This document shows positions 17,905 to 26,912 of a stretch of 64,000 nt of DNA, one piece after another. The stretch is taken from NCBI GenBank assembly GCA_002839675.1, contig PGYM01000003.1, positions 348,944 to 412,943 of the forward strand. Reading direction: 5' to 3'. The position numbers were made by a program, and so were the translations under genes. The notes beneath the pieces were generated by a model. It was not told the DNA's origin, did no database searches, and worked only from the letters and a program-made list of their open reading frames with translations. The stretch comes from Methanomicrobiales archaeon HGW-Methanomicrobiales-1 (lineage in GTDB: Archaea; Halobacteriota; Methanomicrobia; Methanomicrobiales; Methanospirillaceae). Within the stretch, counting starts at the first letter, position 1. Each line of letters begins with the position of its first letter.

Positions 17905-18090
17905 GGGGGCTGATGCCCCCATACCCCCTCTTGTGATGAACCCCGCCGCCCCCGAAGGGGCGCCCCCGCGGCGGTTCATTCAGTTTAATTAACAGGAGAA
18001 TTAGCCCCTCCCTCAGTATTGACGTGGGCAGGATCAACCTCCCTGCCCAGCGAGGCCCCGACGAGGCGGCCGAGCGACCCCCGAAGGGGG
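17905..18090 (+). repeat. GC-rich hairpin cluster, long copy 1
   Basis: A run of strong inverted repeats in about 190 bases: GGGGGCTGATGCCCCC; CCGCCGCCCCCGAAGGGG leading into CGCCCCCGCGGCGG; GGGCAGG...CCTGCCC; and a GC-rich tail ending CCCCCGAAGGGGG. It is almost identical to 20986-21176 in the same orientation, with parts recurring at 6806, 9418 and 47176. It fills most of the gap between the divergent start of rpiA and the end of surE; no gene is seen there. It is most likely an extragenic repeat or structured transcribed RNA element; mechanism of spread unknown. Confidence 0.9.
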
Positions 18091-18217
18091 AGGGACTCAT
18101 CATTATAAAAAAAAATCATATTGTCTCAACAGCATTAAACGGGATTAACCGATTTTATTTCAGATTTAAAAAACGCAAAAAAGATTTTAGATTTGAATCG
18201 TTAAAATTAAAAAAAAA

Positions 18218-19000
18218 TCAATTCTTAAACACTTTTTTTGTATCTTCCCATGCCGGGTAGGAGGTACAGTCCAGCGTGATGGGCGTAATCGAGACATTTC
18301 CCTTCCGGATTGCATGTACATCTGTTCCTTCTTCGGCATCGTCATACAGCGGTCCATTGATCCAGAAATACGGTCGCCCGCGGGGATCCATCCGTTTTTC
18401 CACGCCGGTGTGGAACAGTTTGGGACCCAGCCGGGTCACTTCATACCCGCCTTTTACTACCGAGGGAATATTCACGTTGATCACATCGGTGTGCTGGGAG
18501 AACCCCTGTTCGAGCACGCGGGAGACCACATCGTGCACTACTTTTTTTGCTGCATCGAAGCTGTGCCCGATATTGCGGGGGTCATCGAACTTATCCCCTT
18601 GGTCTTCTACCTGCAATGAGAACGCGATGCCCTTCGTGCCCTGGTTGGATCCTTCGAGCGCTGCCCCTACCGTGCCGGAGGTCATGATCGATTCCGTTGA
18701 GAGATTCTCCCCGATATTAATCCCGCTGACAATCATGGTCGGGGCGAGTTTGAGCGCATAGAGGCCAATTATGACCGCATCCGTGGGTTTACCGGCAACA
18801 GACCACGCCGGAAGCCCGTTGATGGTGATCTGGCTTGCCCGCAGGGGTTCAAAGATCGAGATCGACCTGCCGACTGCACTCTGCTGGGTTGCCGGTGCAA
18901 CTACTGTAACATCGGCAATGGGGGTGAGCGCTTCATACGCCGCCCAGAGCCCGACTGAACTAACGCCATCATCATTCGTGAGCAGGATCGAAGGTCTCAT
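18218..19000 (-). CDS. surE: 5'/3'-nucleotidase SurE
   Basis: Metal-dependent phosphatase acting on nucleoside monophosphates. Starts MRPSILLTNDDGVSSVGLWA with the invariant metal-binding Asp-Asp pair. It continues with VVAPATQQSAVGRSISI and SGINIGENLSTESIMTSGTVGAA, containing the conserved Ser and Asn ligands. The 260-residue length from the ATG at 19000 is typical. A GTG at 19024 would extend the protein by eight residues, which the family does not need. Both its downstream side (17.9-18.1 kb) and the far side of mfnDF carry copies of the hairpin cluster. Confidence 0.95.
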   Translation of the reverse strand: MRPSILLTNDDGVSSVGLWAAYEALTPIADVTVVAPATQQSAVGRSISIFEPLRASQITINGLPAWSVAGKPTDAVIIGLYALKLAPTMIVSGINIGENLSTESIMTSGTVGAALEGSNQGTKGIAFSLQVEDQGDKFDDPRNIGHSFDAAKKVVHDVVSRVLEQGFSQHTDVINVNIPSVVKGGYEVTRLGPKLFHTGVEKRMDPRGRPYFWINGPLYDDAEEGTDVHAIRKGNVSITPITLDCTSYPAWEDTKKVFKN

Positions 19001-19083
19001 GTTCAAGAAGTCTATTGATGCCACCCCACAAATAGTTCACCGATCGGATAGGGTAATTTTCTTTCAGCGCGTACAGGAAATGG

Positions 19084-19971
19084 ATGAAAGTCCTGCTCGC
19101 AGAATATGCCACCTGTCATGATCCCGCCCTCGCTCCTGAGGGTGCAGCAATGTTAGCGACTTTGAAAAAGAGTTTTGAGTGCTGCGGGCATGAAGTCATT
19201 CTGCCGGGATGCGGGGATTTTGCTGATGAGATCGAGCGCCTTGCACCAACGTGTGATATGGGACTGGTGATCGCACCCGATCACCTGCTTGCGCGATATA
19301 CACAGATCCTCGAACAGCACACGCACAATCTCGGCTGTGGTTTCATGACTGCTGCACTCTGTGCCAACAAGATGCAGACCGAAAAGATCCTACGTGCGCA
19401 TGGCGTGCCGGTACCGGCGGAAGCATCTGCAGGAAAGCGAATAATCAAACCGGTAAAAGGTTGCGGTGCGCAGGGCGTACGTGTATCAGACAATCCTGCG
19501 GGTGAGGGAGAATTTTCCCAGCAGTTTATTGAAGGAGAACATTTCTCGGTAAGCCTGGTTGCCAGCCGGGTAATCGGGGATGCGTGCGCATATTTTACCG
19601 GTAAACCCCCGCTTGTCCTTGCCGTGAACCGTCAGCTTATTGGGCAGTCCGCAGACGGTTCGATCCAGTACCTTGGCGGTGAGACACCGGTCCATCCCGC
19701 ACGGGAAGCAGAGATCATCGAAACTGCCAAAAAAACAATTATTACCCTCGGGGGACAGGGATACTGCGGCGTGGATGTGGTAGTTGCCGACAAGGTTTAC
19801 GTAGTGGACGTGAACTCCCGGATCACCACAAGCCTCGTGGGTATCGCGGCCTGCATGAAAGAAGAGATCGCAGGAATTCTTGTTGATGCTTCGAAAGGAG
19901 GAGGCCCGGACGAGGTCCACCTTACGGGAAGTGTCCGCTTCGATACGCACGGGAAGGTTTCCCCGCTATGA
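19084..19971 (+). CDS. mfnD: Tyramine--L-glutamate ligase (methanofuran biosynthesis)
   Basis: ATP-grasp ligase that joins glutamate to tyramine in methanofuran biosynthesis, methanofuran being the C1 carrier for the first step of CO2 reduction to methane. The 295 residues show the ATP-grasp layout: KMQTEKILRAHGVPVPAE, KRIIKPVKGCGAQGVRV (nucleotide-binding Lys and glycine loop), EGEHFSVSLVA and VVDVNSRITTSL (metal-binding Asp/Asn). Directly coupled to the mfnF gene by a four-base overlap, which strongly supports the assignment. AGGAAATGG precedes the ATG. Confidence 0.9.
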   Translation: MKVLLAEYATCHDPALAPEGAAMLATLKKSFECCGHEVILPGCGDFADEIERLAPTCDMGLVIAPDHLLARYTQILEQHTHNLGCGFMTAALCANKMQTEKILRAHGVPVPAEASAGKRIIKPVKGCGAQGVRVSDNPAGEGEFSQQFIEGEHFSVSLVASRVIGDACAYFTGKPPLVLAVNRQLIGQSADGSIQYLGGETPVHPAREAEIIETAKKTIITLGGQGYCGVDVVVADKVYVVDVNSRITTSLVGIAACMKEEIAGILVDASKGGGPDEVHLTGSVRFDTHGKVSPL

Positions 19972-20903
19972 TCGGCATCGATGTGGGAGGGGCGAATCTT
20001 AAAATCGTCAATGAGGCCGGTGCTCACATCCATTACTGCCCGCTCTGGAAGAATGCACCCATCACATCCCTTTTGAAACCATATGTTGGTGCTCCTGATA
20101 ATCCGGCAGCTGTGGTGATGAGCGGCGAGCTTGCGGACAGTTTTTCTAACAAGCAGGAGGGGATCTCGTTTATTGTGAGTGCAGTGCAGGCTGCATTTCC
20201 CCACGCCCGTTTTTACGGTATGGATGGAATGTTTCATTCTCATGCAGTGCCCCAACTGGCTGCGGCCAACTGGCTCGCTTCTGCGGATTTCCTGCGACAG
20301 GATTATCCAGACGCCGTGCTCCTCGATATCGGGAGCACGACTGCTGACATCATTCCACTTAATCATTTTAACTCACTGCGTGGCCTGACCGATCTTCTGC
20401 GTCTGCAGAATGGGTATCTCATCTATACCGGTATGCTGCGGGGAAATATCGCCACGCTCCTTTCATCAGTTCTGCTCGATGGTGTACCCACTCCGGTCAG
20501 CTCGGAATTTTTCGCTGCAAGTGCCGATGCTCACCTTGTGCTTGATCACATCAGCGCTGAGCAATACACCTGTGATACACCGGATAAGAAAGAGAAAACA
20601 AAATCAGCATCCCTGCGCAGGCTCGCCCGAATTGTCTGTGCCGATCTTGAAGAGATTGGTGAGCCCGGCGCTAGGGAGATTGCCGGACAATTCTGGGAGA
20701 AGCAGCGGAACCTGATTTGCGATCAGGTCCGGAAGTTAGCCGCAGATTCCGGTGCCCGGCAGGTTATCGTTGCCGGTATCGGTGCTCCGCTCTTTGCAAA
20801 GGAGCTGGGCGGGATTGATCTGAACCGGAAACTGGGGCCGGTTGCAGATGCTCTTCCGGCGTATGCGGTACGGGAACTCGCGCTTGGGAGAGAGCTGGAT
20901 TAG
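19968..20903 (+). CDS. mfnF: Methanofuran biosynthesis protein MfnF
   Basis: Couples the glutamyl-tyramine unit to the aminomethylfuran phosphate to make the methanofuran core (APMF-Glu synthase). The 311-residue protein has the hydantoinase/actin-like fold of the family, beginning MIGIDVGGANLKIVNEAG and with LLDIGSTTADIIPL in the second phosphate-binding segment, then LQNGYLIYTGMLRGNI and VIVAGIGAPLFAKELG. Start overlaps the end of mfnD (ATGA), so the two are one operon. Presence of both genes marks the organism as a methanogen or close relative. Confidence 0.92.
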   Translation: MIGIDVGGANLKIVNEAGAHIHYCPLWKNAPITSLLKPYVGAPDNPAAVVMSGELADSFSNKQEGISFIVSAVQAAFPHARFYGMDGMFHSHAVPQLAAANWLASADFLRQDYPDAVLLDIGSTTADIIPLNHFNSLRGLTDLLRLQNGYLIYTGMLRGNIATLLSSVLLDGVPTPVSSEFFAASADAHLVLDHISAEQYTCDTPDKKEKTKSASLRRLARIVCADLEEIGEPGAREIAGQFWEKQRNLICDQVRKLAADSGARQVIVAGIGAPLFAKELGGIDLNRKLGPVADALPAYAVRELALGRELD

Positions 20904-20985
20904 ATTTCTACCGCGTAAAAAAGTTAGTAAATATCGGTTCCACCGTCTCTCTTTATTTTCAATAATCTACGGCAAGTTTCCTTGA

Positions 20986-21176
20986 TGGGGGCTGTTGCCC
21001 CCATACCCCCTCCTGTGATGAACCCCGCCGCCCCCGAAGGGGCGCCCCCGCGGCGGTTCATTCGGTTTAATTTACGGGAGAATATGCCCCTTACTCCGTA
21101 TCGGAGTGGGCAGGATAAACCTCCTTGCCCAGCGAGGCCCCGACGAGGCGGCCGAGCGACCCCCGAAGGGGGTGGG
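20986..21176 (+). repeat. GC-rich hairpin cluster, long copy 2
   Basis: Same orientation and order of hairpins as 17905-18090, with few substitutions by eye. Its last 51 bases are identical to the reverse complement of 6806-6856. It lies 80 bases after mfnF, in a 440-nt stretch without genes before the zinc-ribbon membrane protein. Together with copy 1 it forms a ~190-bp direct repeat flanking the 3-kb surE-mfnD-mfnF block. Confidence 0.9.
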
Positions 21177-21344
21177 AAGCATCGCAAATCCTGTGAAAAC
21201 AGAATAATGATTTCCACCATCCGGATGTGAAAACATGGATTTGTATCCGGTTCAACAGATTTCTCACAATAATCCGCCAGCATTCACTTAATTATATAAA
21301 ATTCGCAACAATAGTTTATCCGGATAAAGAAAGAAGTGAAGGCA

Positions 21345-21578
21345 ATGAAACCCTGGATACTCAGCCTGCTATTGTTCATCGTTTCGATAACAATCACAGC
21401 AATACTATGGGCGCTCGGCCTGCCATTCTTTTTTCTCTTCCTCTTCGTGCCGCTGCTCCCTTTTCTCTCCCGCCGGGAGGAAGTGAAGCGCTGCCCGGTG
21501 TGCGGATGGGAAACCACAGGCAGCGAGAATTTCTGCCCCTTCGATGCCACTCCTCTCACCCGCCCGGGCAGCAAGTGA
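21345..21578 (+). CDS. Small membrane protein with C-terminal zinc ribbon
   Basis: 77-residue protein from the ATG at 21345 (GTGAAGG upstream). Residues about 3-40 form one long or two closely packed hydrophobic helices (ILSLLLFIVSITITAILW, then LPFFFLFLFVPLLPFL). A cytosolic zinc ribbon follows: CPVCGWETTGSENFCPFD, with a CxxC and a single later Cys followed by Asp, so metal binding may be incomplete. Members of this loose class are common in archaea with no known function. A GTG at 21336 could add three residues. Its 3' half is overlapped on the other strand by the open extension of the transposase-like remnant. Confidence 0.6.
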   Translation: MKPWILSLLLFIVSITITAILWALGLPFFFLFLFVPLLPFLSRREEVKRCPVCGWETTGSENFCPFDATPLTRPGSK

Positions 21579-22040
21579 AGAGAGCGAGATGATTGAGAAG
21601 GGAAGCTGCATATTGAAAATATCGGCAGTCTTTATCTCTCCAAAATCCCTGTTTGCATAGTTTCGGACGCTGGTGCGGTCGATTACTATACCCAGCCGGG
21701 AGAGGTGGGTGGCGGTGCGGCAATAGGGTATCGTTGCTGCAAACGTTTTGCAGAGATCAATCACCGGCGATCCCATCCGGGTGTCCGGGTAAAATGGTTC
21801 ATCTGCGTAACAATAGGTTTTGCAGGATTTGCAGTAAAACCGCCTGACTCTGACATTGATTACCCGTTCCTCTTCGTTTTCAAGTATCACCGCGAACTGT
21901 TTTTTCCGGGTATCATACCCCTGGACTTCCCCGCCGCATGATGGACAGGAAGGCTGGTCGGAGAATTCGATCCCGTCGCAGGCTAATAATGCAGTCTGGA
22001 TAATATCCATAACCATGGGGGGAAAACGGGGTTTTTTCAT
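21405..22040 (-). pseudogene. Truncated zinc-ribbon, transposase-like protein
   Basis: The first ~145 residues look like a genuine protein: a zinc ribbon (CPSCGGEVQGYD, then CKSCKTYCYADEPF) followed by PVIDLCKTFAATIPYCRTATHLSRLG and DRTSVRNYANR. That reads like the N-terminal DNA-binding part of an archaeal transposase. From about 21600 downward the frame runs antisense through the neighbouring membrane protein gene and ends in low-complexity sequence, so the original C-terminus (the expected catalytic domain) is missing. I call it a 3'-truncated remnant. Family name uncertain; no inverted repeats were recognised around it. Confidence 0.45.
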
Positions 22041-22221
22041 AGTTTTTTTTATATTCTGTATCTGCCGCAGGTCCGGAGAAGGAACGTGGTGTGCTGGTAC
22101 AGAGTTTTATGATTAATATTCCATTATCCTATAAATGCCCACGGTTAATCACCATATCGCGGGATTTTTCAGGTTATGACCTGACAAAAAAGAGGAATTC
22201 TGTGGTATTGTTACGGCCTGA

Positions 22222-22674
22222 TTATTTCCATTGGAACAGGGGAAACATTGGTTTGAATGGTTCGTACTCGTTTCCTAATGCAGATAACGCAAAGGATTTG
22301 GAAAAGACAACTTTTTCTTCATTTTCATAGGTCAGGACAATTTTGACATTCTGGACCATCGAGTCGAGCAGGCGGGAATGGGATTCATCGACCAGTAGTG
22401 AAGGAACATCATATTCGACATCCATAGGAACAAGGGCTGCATGGATATGCAATGCTGTTGCATTTCCCGAATTTTTCAGGATGATTGATTTCGCATCCTC
22501 AGACAGGCTCGCCGCCACATCCGGCCGGGATATGCTGTCCTGCATAATCTGTAATGACATAAATAACGTGATGAACAGGACAAAGGCAATTCCTGCGAGG
22601 TAAATGCTGATAAAAAGTAAAATTATGGTGATGGCGAGGCCCAAAACCAGAACAATCTGAGATCTTTTATCCAT
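22222..22674 (-). CDS. Hypothetical membrane-anchored protein
   Basis: 150 residues from the ATG at 22674 (a TTG at 22680 adds two). A hydrophobic N-terminal region (about residues 7-43) could span the membrane twice (VLVLGLAITIILLFISIYL, then AGIAFVLFITLFMSLQIM). The remaining ~105 residues are soluble and look beta-rich (SIILKNSGNATALHIHAALVPMDVEYDVPSLL), reminiscent of small extracytoplasmic or cytosolic sandwich domains. No family recognised. It stands alone, divergent from fdhC with a long A/T-rich spacer. Confidence 0.55.
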   Translation of the reverse strand: MDKRSQIVLVLGLAITIILLFISIYLAGIAFVLFITLFMSLQIMQDSISRPDVAASLSEDAKSIILKNSGNATALHIHAALVPMDVEYDVPSLLVDESHSRLLDSMVQNVKIVLTYENEEKVVFSKSFALSALGNEYEPFKPMFPLFQWK

Positions 22675-22680
22675 ACCCAA

Positions 22681-23150
22681 TCGTTGTACATCACCCTTTT
22701 TTTGCTTAACGGTTTATCTTTCTAAAAATACTGGTATGCCGGGCGGAATAATTGCTTGAACGAATAAATCCTGTCGAAGTGACCGGTATTTTTCTTTTGT
22801 AACCCGGTTATGATCCCAGATACAACGAATAAAACAAGTCTGAACGATATTTCATGGTTTTCCCTGACTGCGCGTCGAAAAAATGTCCATTTTTTTTCAC
22901 GGTACCCTTTTTTTTAGATATCCGGTCACCCAATTGTATTTAAAAAATGTATTAATCATTTTATCCGGTATATCGTTTTTTATTAACTCCCGTGGATATT
23001 TTTTCTTCGAATCATTGCTGTATAGATGTCAGATCGACAAACAATTCGAAAATTATTAATATCCACACAAAAGAGTGTAAAATGGCCTATACGAAAAAGT
23101 GATTTAATAAGTTGCTGGTATAGGTGGATATTTCAGAGGTGTGTTAAAAA
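22681..23150. other. Long A/T-rich upstream region of fdhC
   Basis: 470 bases with no gene. Several T-tracts and TATA-like runs occur (for example ATTTAAAAAATG near 22938-22950 and the run around 23090-23110). A Shine-Dalgarno-like GAGGTG lies about 10 bases before the fdhC start. The length suggests a regulated promoter with a leader, but no riboswitch was recognised. Confidence 0.35.
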
Positions 23151-24029
23151 ATGGTGTTTCATCCTCCGGTAGCAATTACTGCAAAAGCAGGAGATGCCGG
23201 TAAGTACAAAGTTGGCTTGCCCGCATGGAATATGCTCCTTCGTGGATTCATGGCTGGTGCATATATCGCAATGGGTGCCGCTCTCGCAACAATGTGCAGC
23301 ACGGGTATTCAGGCAAGCGATGCCGCACTGCGGTTTGGTACTGCCAGTGCAGGTTTTTCACAGCTGATTACAGGAGCTGTCTTCCCGGTTGGGCTTATTA
23401 TCATCATCCTGACTGGTGCTGAGCTCTTCACCGGTGACGCAATGCTCGCCCCGATGGCAGCATTTATTCACAAGGTCAGCTGGGCACAGGTCCTGAATCT
23501 CTGGGTCTGGGTCTATGTGGGTAACCTCATTGGATCATTAGTATTTGCCTACATCATGGCATACGGTCCATTCGTATCGTTCGATGCAGCTGGCGTCGCA
23601 ACCGTAAATGCATTCGGGTTACGGGCGATTGGCATAGCAGGCGCAAAGGTCAGTTATGTAGGACTGATGGGCATGTGGTCCTTGTTCCTCAAGGCTATTG
23701 CTTGTAACTGGCTTGTCAACCTCGCTGTCCTGCTCGGAATCTGTGCAGATGATGCAGCCGGCAAGTTCTTTGGTATCTGGTTCCCTATCATGGCCTTCGT
23801 TTCCAGCGGATTCGAACACTGTGTTGCGAACATGTACTTCATTCCCGCCGGTATCCTTACGCAGGGATTCATTACTGACCCCGCTAAAATCAACATGGGT
23901 CTGAACTGGGTCACGATGTGGACCAGCAATGTTATTGTTGCCACCATCGGAAACATCGTTGGTGGACTGCTCTTTGTCGGTGTCCTTTACTGGGTCGCAT
24001 TCCGCAAAGAGATTGCAGCGCTGAAGTAA
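23151..24029 (+). CDS. fdhC: Formate/nitrite-family transporter, FdhC-like (copy 1)
   Basis: Pentameric channel of the FNT family in the cytoplasmic membrane, most likely importing formate. 292 residues with six helices. Family signatures: SQLITGAVFPVGLIII, LTGAELFTGDAML, CNWLVNLAVLLG and the pore His in GFEHCVANMYFIPAG. In formate-using Methanomicrobiales such genes often accompany formate dehydrogenase; none is adjacent here. A second, clearly related copy lies at 37932-38807. Nitrite or another monovalent anion is possible in principle. Confidence 0.9.
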   Translation: MVFHPPVAITAKAGDAGKYKVGLPAWNMLLRGFMAGAYIAMGAALATMCSTGIQASDAALRFGTASAGFSQLITGAVFPVGLIIIILTGAELFTGDAMLAPMAAFIHKVSWAQVLNLWVWVYVGNLIGSLVFAYIMAYGPFVSFDAAGVATVNAFGLRAIGIAGAKVSYVGLMGMWSLFLKAIACNWLVNLAVLLGICADDAAGKFFGIWFPIMAFVSSGFEHCVANMYFIPAGILTQGFITDPAKINMGLNWVTMWTSNVIVATIGNIVGGLLFVGVLYWVAFRKEIAALK

Positions 24030-24310
24030 TTATTCACCACAACAATTTTTTTCCATTTTGGTGAATTCAACAGGCGTATATCTCTCATCCAGACAGTGGT
24101 TTTGTGTTTCTCACTACCGCTCACTATCGCCTTTTTTTTCAGTCACGGAACGCGTATCTTTTTTCCTGATCATGAGTTCCGGAAAGCGAGTCTGTCTTCA
24201 CCCGCTGCACCGCGATAAAATCGTGTGCACCTAAATAGTATAATTATCTTAATTACATTGAACCGCAAGTAAAACATCCTCCTGCGAAAAACGATCCGAG
24301 CCCTCTGCAC

Positions 24311-26116
24311 ATGTACCGATTCAATCGCTTAATCGATCCCTATAAACGCGTCCTTTTCATCGCGATAGTTGTCGGGATTATTTCCGGGATTGGTTCGCTT
24401 CTCTTTTATGAAGGATTGAAACTGGGCTCGGAGTTCTTCATGGGTTACCTGATGAACTACCAGATGCCGCTCGAGGGGGAGAGCCCTGCGGTAATCTCCC
24501 AGTGGTCGGCGCCGGGCAATATGTTTCTCCTGCTCCCCATCATCTGTACCGGAGCATTGCTCTCGGGACTGCTCATCGCATATCTTGCTCCCGAGGCGGA
24601 GGGGCACGGGACCGATGCGGCGATAAAAGCCTTCCATACGGATGGAAAGATTCGCCGGAGAGTCCCGTTTCTAAAAGCGATTACTGCCATCCTGACCATA
24701 TCGACCGGTGGTAGTGCGGGAAGAGAAGGACCCGCGGCCCAGATATCAGCGGGTTTTGGTTCCATGGTGGCGGATTATTTCCAGTTGTCGGCCAGGGAAC
24801 GCCGGCTCGCGCTTACGACCGGGATCGGGGCCGGGATAGGGACGATCTTCAAGGCGCCGCTGGGTGGAGCCGTTCTCGCCGCCGAAATCCTTTACATCCG
24901 CGATTTTGAATCTGAAGCGATCATCCCCTCGTTTCTTGCCTCGATTATCGGGTACTCCATTTTCGGGTTATTCGAGGGGTTTGATCCGATATTTGCCTTA
25001 TTGCCGGTATCGTGGAATATCTGGCAGCTCCCCTTTTTCCTCGTACTTGGGATTTTCTGTGCCTTAATCGGGCTCTTATACATCGCAGTTTTTTACGGAA
25101 CCCGGGACGTGTTTGCCCGGTTCTTTAAGGAACGGAATCTTCCCCGCTACTTAAAACCGGTCAGCGGGGCGTTCATTCTTGGCGTTATCGTCATTGCGCT
25201 CTCTTTTATCTCCGCTGACGGGCAGATGCTCGGTCTTGCCGGGCTCGGTACGGGATACGGGTTTGTCCAGCTCACCCTCTATTCCATGGTTCCTCTGGTC
25301 GTCCTGCTCTGTCTCCCGTTCATGAAAATCCTTACCACCTCTCTCACGTTAGGTTCCGGGGGAAGCGGCGGTGTCTTTGCGCCGGGCCTGACCATTGGTG
25401 CTGCCACCGGAGGCGCGGTTGGTCTGATCTTTCATCTCCTCTTTCCGGATATTATCCCGCTCGCGTCCGTTCCGGTTTTTTGTATTGTCGGCATGATTGC
25501 GCTCTTTGGCGCAATAGCAAATGCCCCGATTGCCGTGCTGATCATGGTTGTTGAGATGATGGGAAATTTCTCGCTTCTCGTGCCCGCGATGGCCGGCGTT
25601 GGCATCGCATATCTGATCACTGCAGGAAAGACCATTTACCGGGAGCAGGTGCCCACAAAGGCACAGTCCGGGGCTCACCGGAGTGAATACGGGAAGCGGG
25701 TGCTGGAACAGATCACGGTTCGTGAGGCAATGATTGCAAAAGACCAGGTGATCACCCTGAGTCCTGATGATCCCATCCAGAGGGCGCATTCCTTAATCGA
25801 CCAGACTACCCATACCGGTTTTCCGGTGCTTGACAATGGCCGGCTTGTCGGTATCCTTACCGCGACCGATGTCCGCCGCTGCGAGAATATCTTTGCCCTG
25901 TCTTCACCGGTCCGTGACGCGATGTCGTGCAAGCTTGTCGTGGTCTCCTCTATGGATTCAATGGAAAATGCCATGCGGCTGATGCTTATGAACAATATCC
26001 ACCATATTCCGGTTGTCGAGCCTGAGAACCCTGGACAGCTGGTGGGTTTTCTCACCCGGACCGATATGATGAAGATCTATGCCCGGGCCTGCCAGATCAT
26101 CGAAGATTGCAGGTAA
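24311..26116 (+). CDS. ClC-family chloride channel/transporter with two CBS domains
   Basis: 601-residue membrane protein. The ClC core (about 1-440, ten or more helices) shows GSAGREGPAAQISAGFGS and LGSGGSGGVFAPGLTIGAA, which line the anion path. A pair of CBS domains follows (about 470-600: VREAMIAKDQVITLSPDD, TGFPVLDNGRLVGILTATDV, HHIPVVEPENPGQLVGFLTRTD), expected to sense adenine nucleotides. The proton-glutamate of exchangers is plausibly the Glu in GREGP; this position exists in both channels and antiporters. Anion specificity not determined. A TATA-like segment occurs near 24231-24246. Confidence 0.92.
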   Translation: MYRFNRLIDPYKRVLFIAIVVGIISGIGSLLFYEGLKLGSEFFMGYLMNYQMPLEGESPAVISQWSAPGNMFLLLPIICTGALLSGLLIAYLAPEAEGHGTDAAIKAFHTDGKIRRRVPFLKAITAILTISTGGSAGREGPAAQISAGFGSMVADYFQLSARERRLALTTGIGAGIGTIFKAPLGGAVLAAEILYIRDFESEAIIPSFLASIIGYSIFGLFEGFDPIFALLPVSWNIWQLPFFLVLGIFCALIGLLYIAVFYGTRDVFARFFKERNLPRYLKPVSGAFILGVIVIALSFISADGQMLGLAGLGTGYGFVQLTLYSMVPLVVLLCLPFMKILTTSLTLGSGGSGGVFAPGLTIGAATGGAVGLIFHLLFPDIIPLASVPVFCIVGMIALFGAIANAPIAVLIMVVEMMGNFSLLVPAMAGVGIAYLITAGKTIYREQVPTKAQSGAHRSEYGKRVLEQITVREAMIAKDQVITLSPDDPIQRAHSLIDQTTHTGFPVLDNGRLVGILTATDVRRCENIFALSSPVRDAMSCKLVVVSSMDSMENAMRLMLMNNIHHIPVVEPENPGQLVGFLTRTDMMKIYARACQIIEDCR

Positions 26117-26328
26117 TCGGCATGTTCCCTCCATTTAGGGATTTACTGTTCATCAGCCGGAATTCCAATCATTACGTTTCCGGCGAAGAACAATGCCAGC
26201 TGGGATCGGCGATTATACCCTTCTTCATCTGATTATCAACCCGCTCCCTTTCTGGATTCATTCTCCCCGATTATAACCCGGAAAAGAATCGCAGCACTGA
26301 AGTAGGTAAACGGTAAATTATCTTTACG

Positions 26329-26847
26329 ATGAAGATTGGAAATGTCGATGTGAAGATATCAATCGTCTCTGTTGCGGTGTTTGTGTTCTTTACCCTTATC
26401 CTGATTGTCGCCTCCCTTTTCAGCCCGGAGATCCGGACACATCTCATCTGGCTGATCCCGGTCCTGTTCCTGCTCCTGGTTATTCCCGTTGTGCTCAACT
26501 ACATGAGCCGCAGCCAGTACGCGGAGCTTGAACCGGAGTATGAACGCCAGGCAAAGACGGTGCGGGTCAAGCTTATCAATGAAAATATGATAGGAAAAAT
26601 TGTGCGCATCGAAGGCGTTGTTGAACGCATCCATTTCCAGTTCATGAACCGGCCCCAGTACTCAATTGCTGACCGCTCCGGCGCGATCTCGGTCAAGATG
26701 TTTACGAGCCCGGATGAGAATATCAAAGTGAACGATGTAGTTGAGGTGCTCGGGCAGGTTATCCGGCGCTATATCGTGACGGGCGAACCGGTCATCAACT
26801 GCGTATCGATCCGGAAAAAAAGTGCCCGGCCCGCAAACGATGACTAA
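26329..26847 (+). CDS. Membrane protein with C-terminal OB-fold
   Basis: 172 residues: two N-terminal hydrophobic helices (about 10-32 and 38-58), then a soluble domain (about 80-165) with an OB-fold-like pattern, GKIVRIEGVVERIHFQF, then PQYSIADRSGAISVKMFTSPDE and VNDVVEVLGQVIRRYIVTGEPVINCVSIRK. In archaea this resembles nucleic-acid-binding OB domains, but membrane tethering makes a nucleic-acid role uncertain. It lies 65 nt before the next membrane gene on the same strand and may be cotranscribed. Function unknown. Confidence 0.6.
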   Translation: MKIGNVDVKISIVSVAVFVFFTLILIVASLFSPEIRTHLIWLIPVLFLLLVIPVVLNYMSRSQYAELEPEYERQAKTVRVKLINENMIGKIVRIEGVVERIHFQFMNRPQYSIADRSGAISVKMFTSPDENIKVNDVVEVLGQVIRRYIVTGEPVINCVSIRKKSARPANDD

Positions 26848-26912
26848 GACCGGCAGCCTTTGAAATTTCAGTCTAATCATTTCCGGTTTTTACCGGTGGG
26901 AGCCCAACAAGC

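Noticed and set aside
24030..24310. Fluoride or other riboswitch upstream of the ClC gene
   Set aside because: No conserved riboswitch core could be recognised. The protein is a ClC with CBS domains, not the fluoride-specific branch.
26271..26305. Short stretch resembling the fdhC 3' end (RIAALK plus stop)
   Set aside because: Only about 20 of 26 bases match and nothing upstream aligns. Probably chance, although gene-end copies do occur elsewhere in the window.
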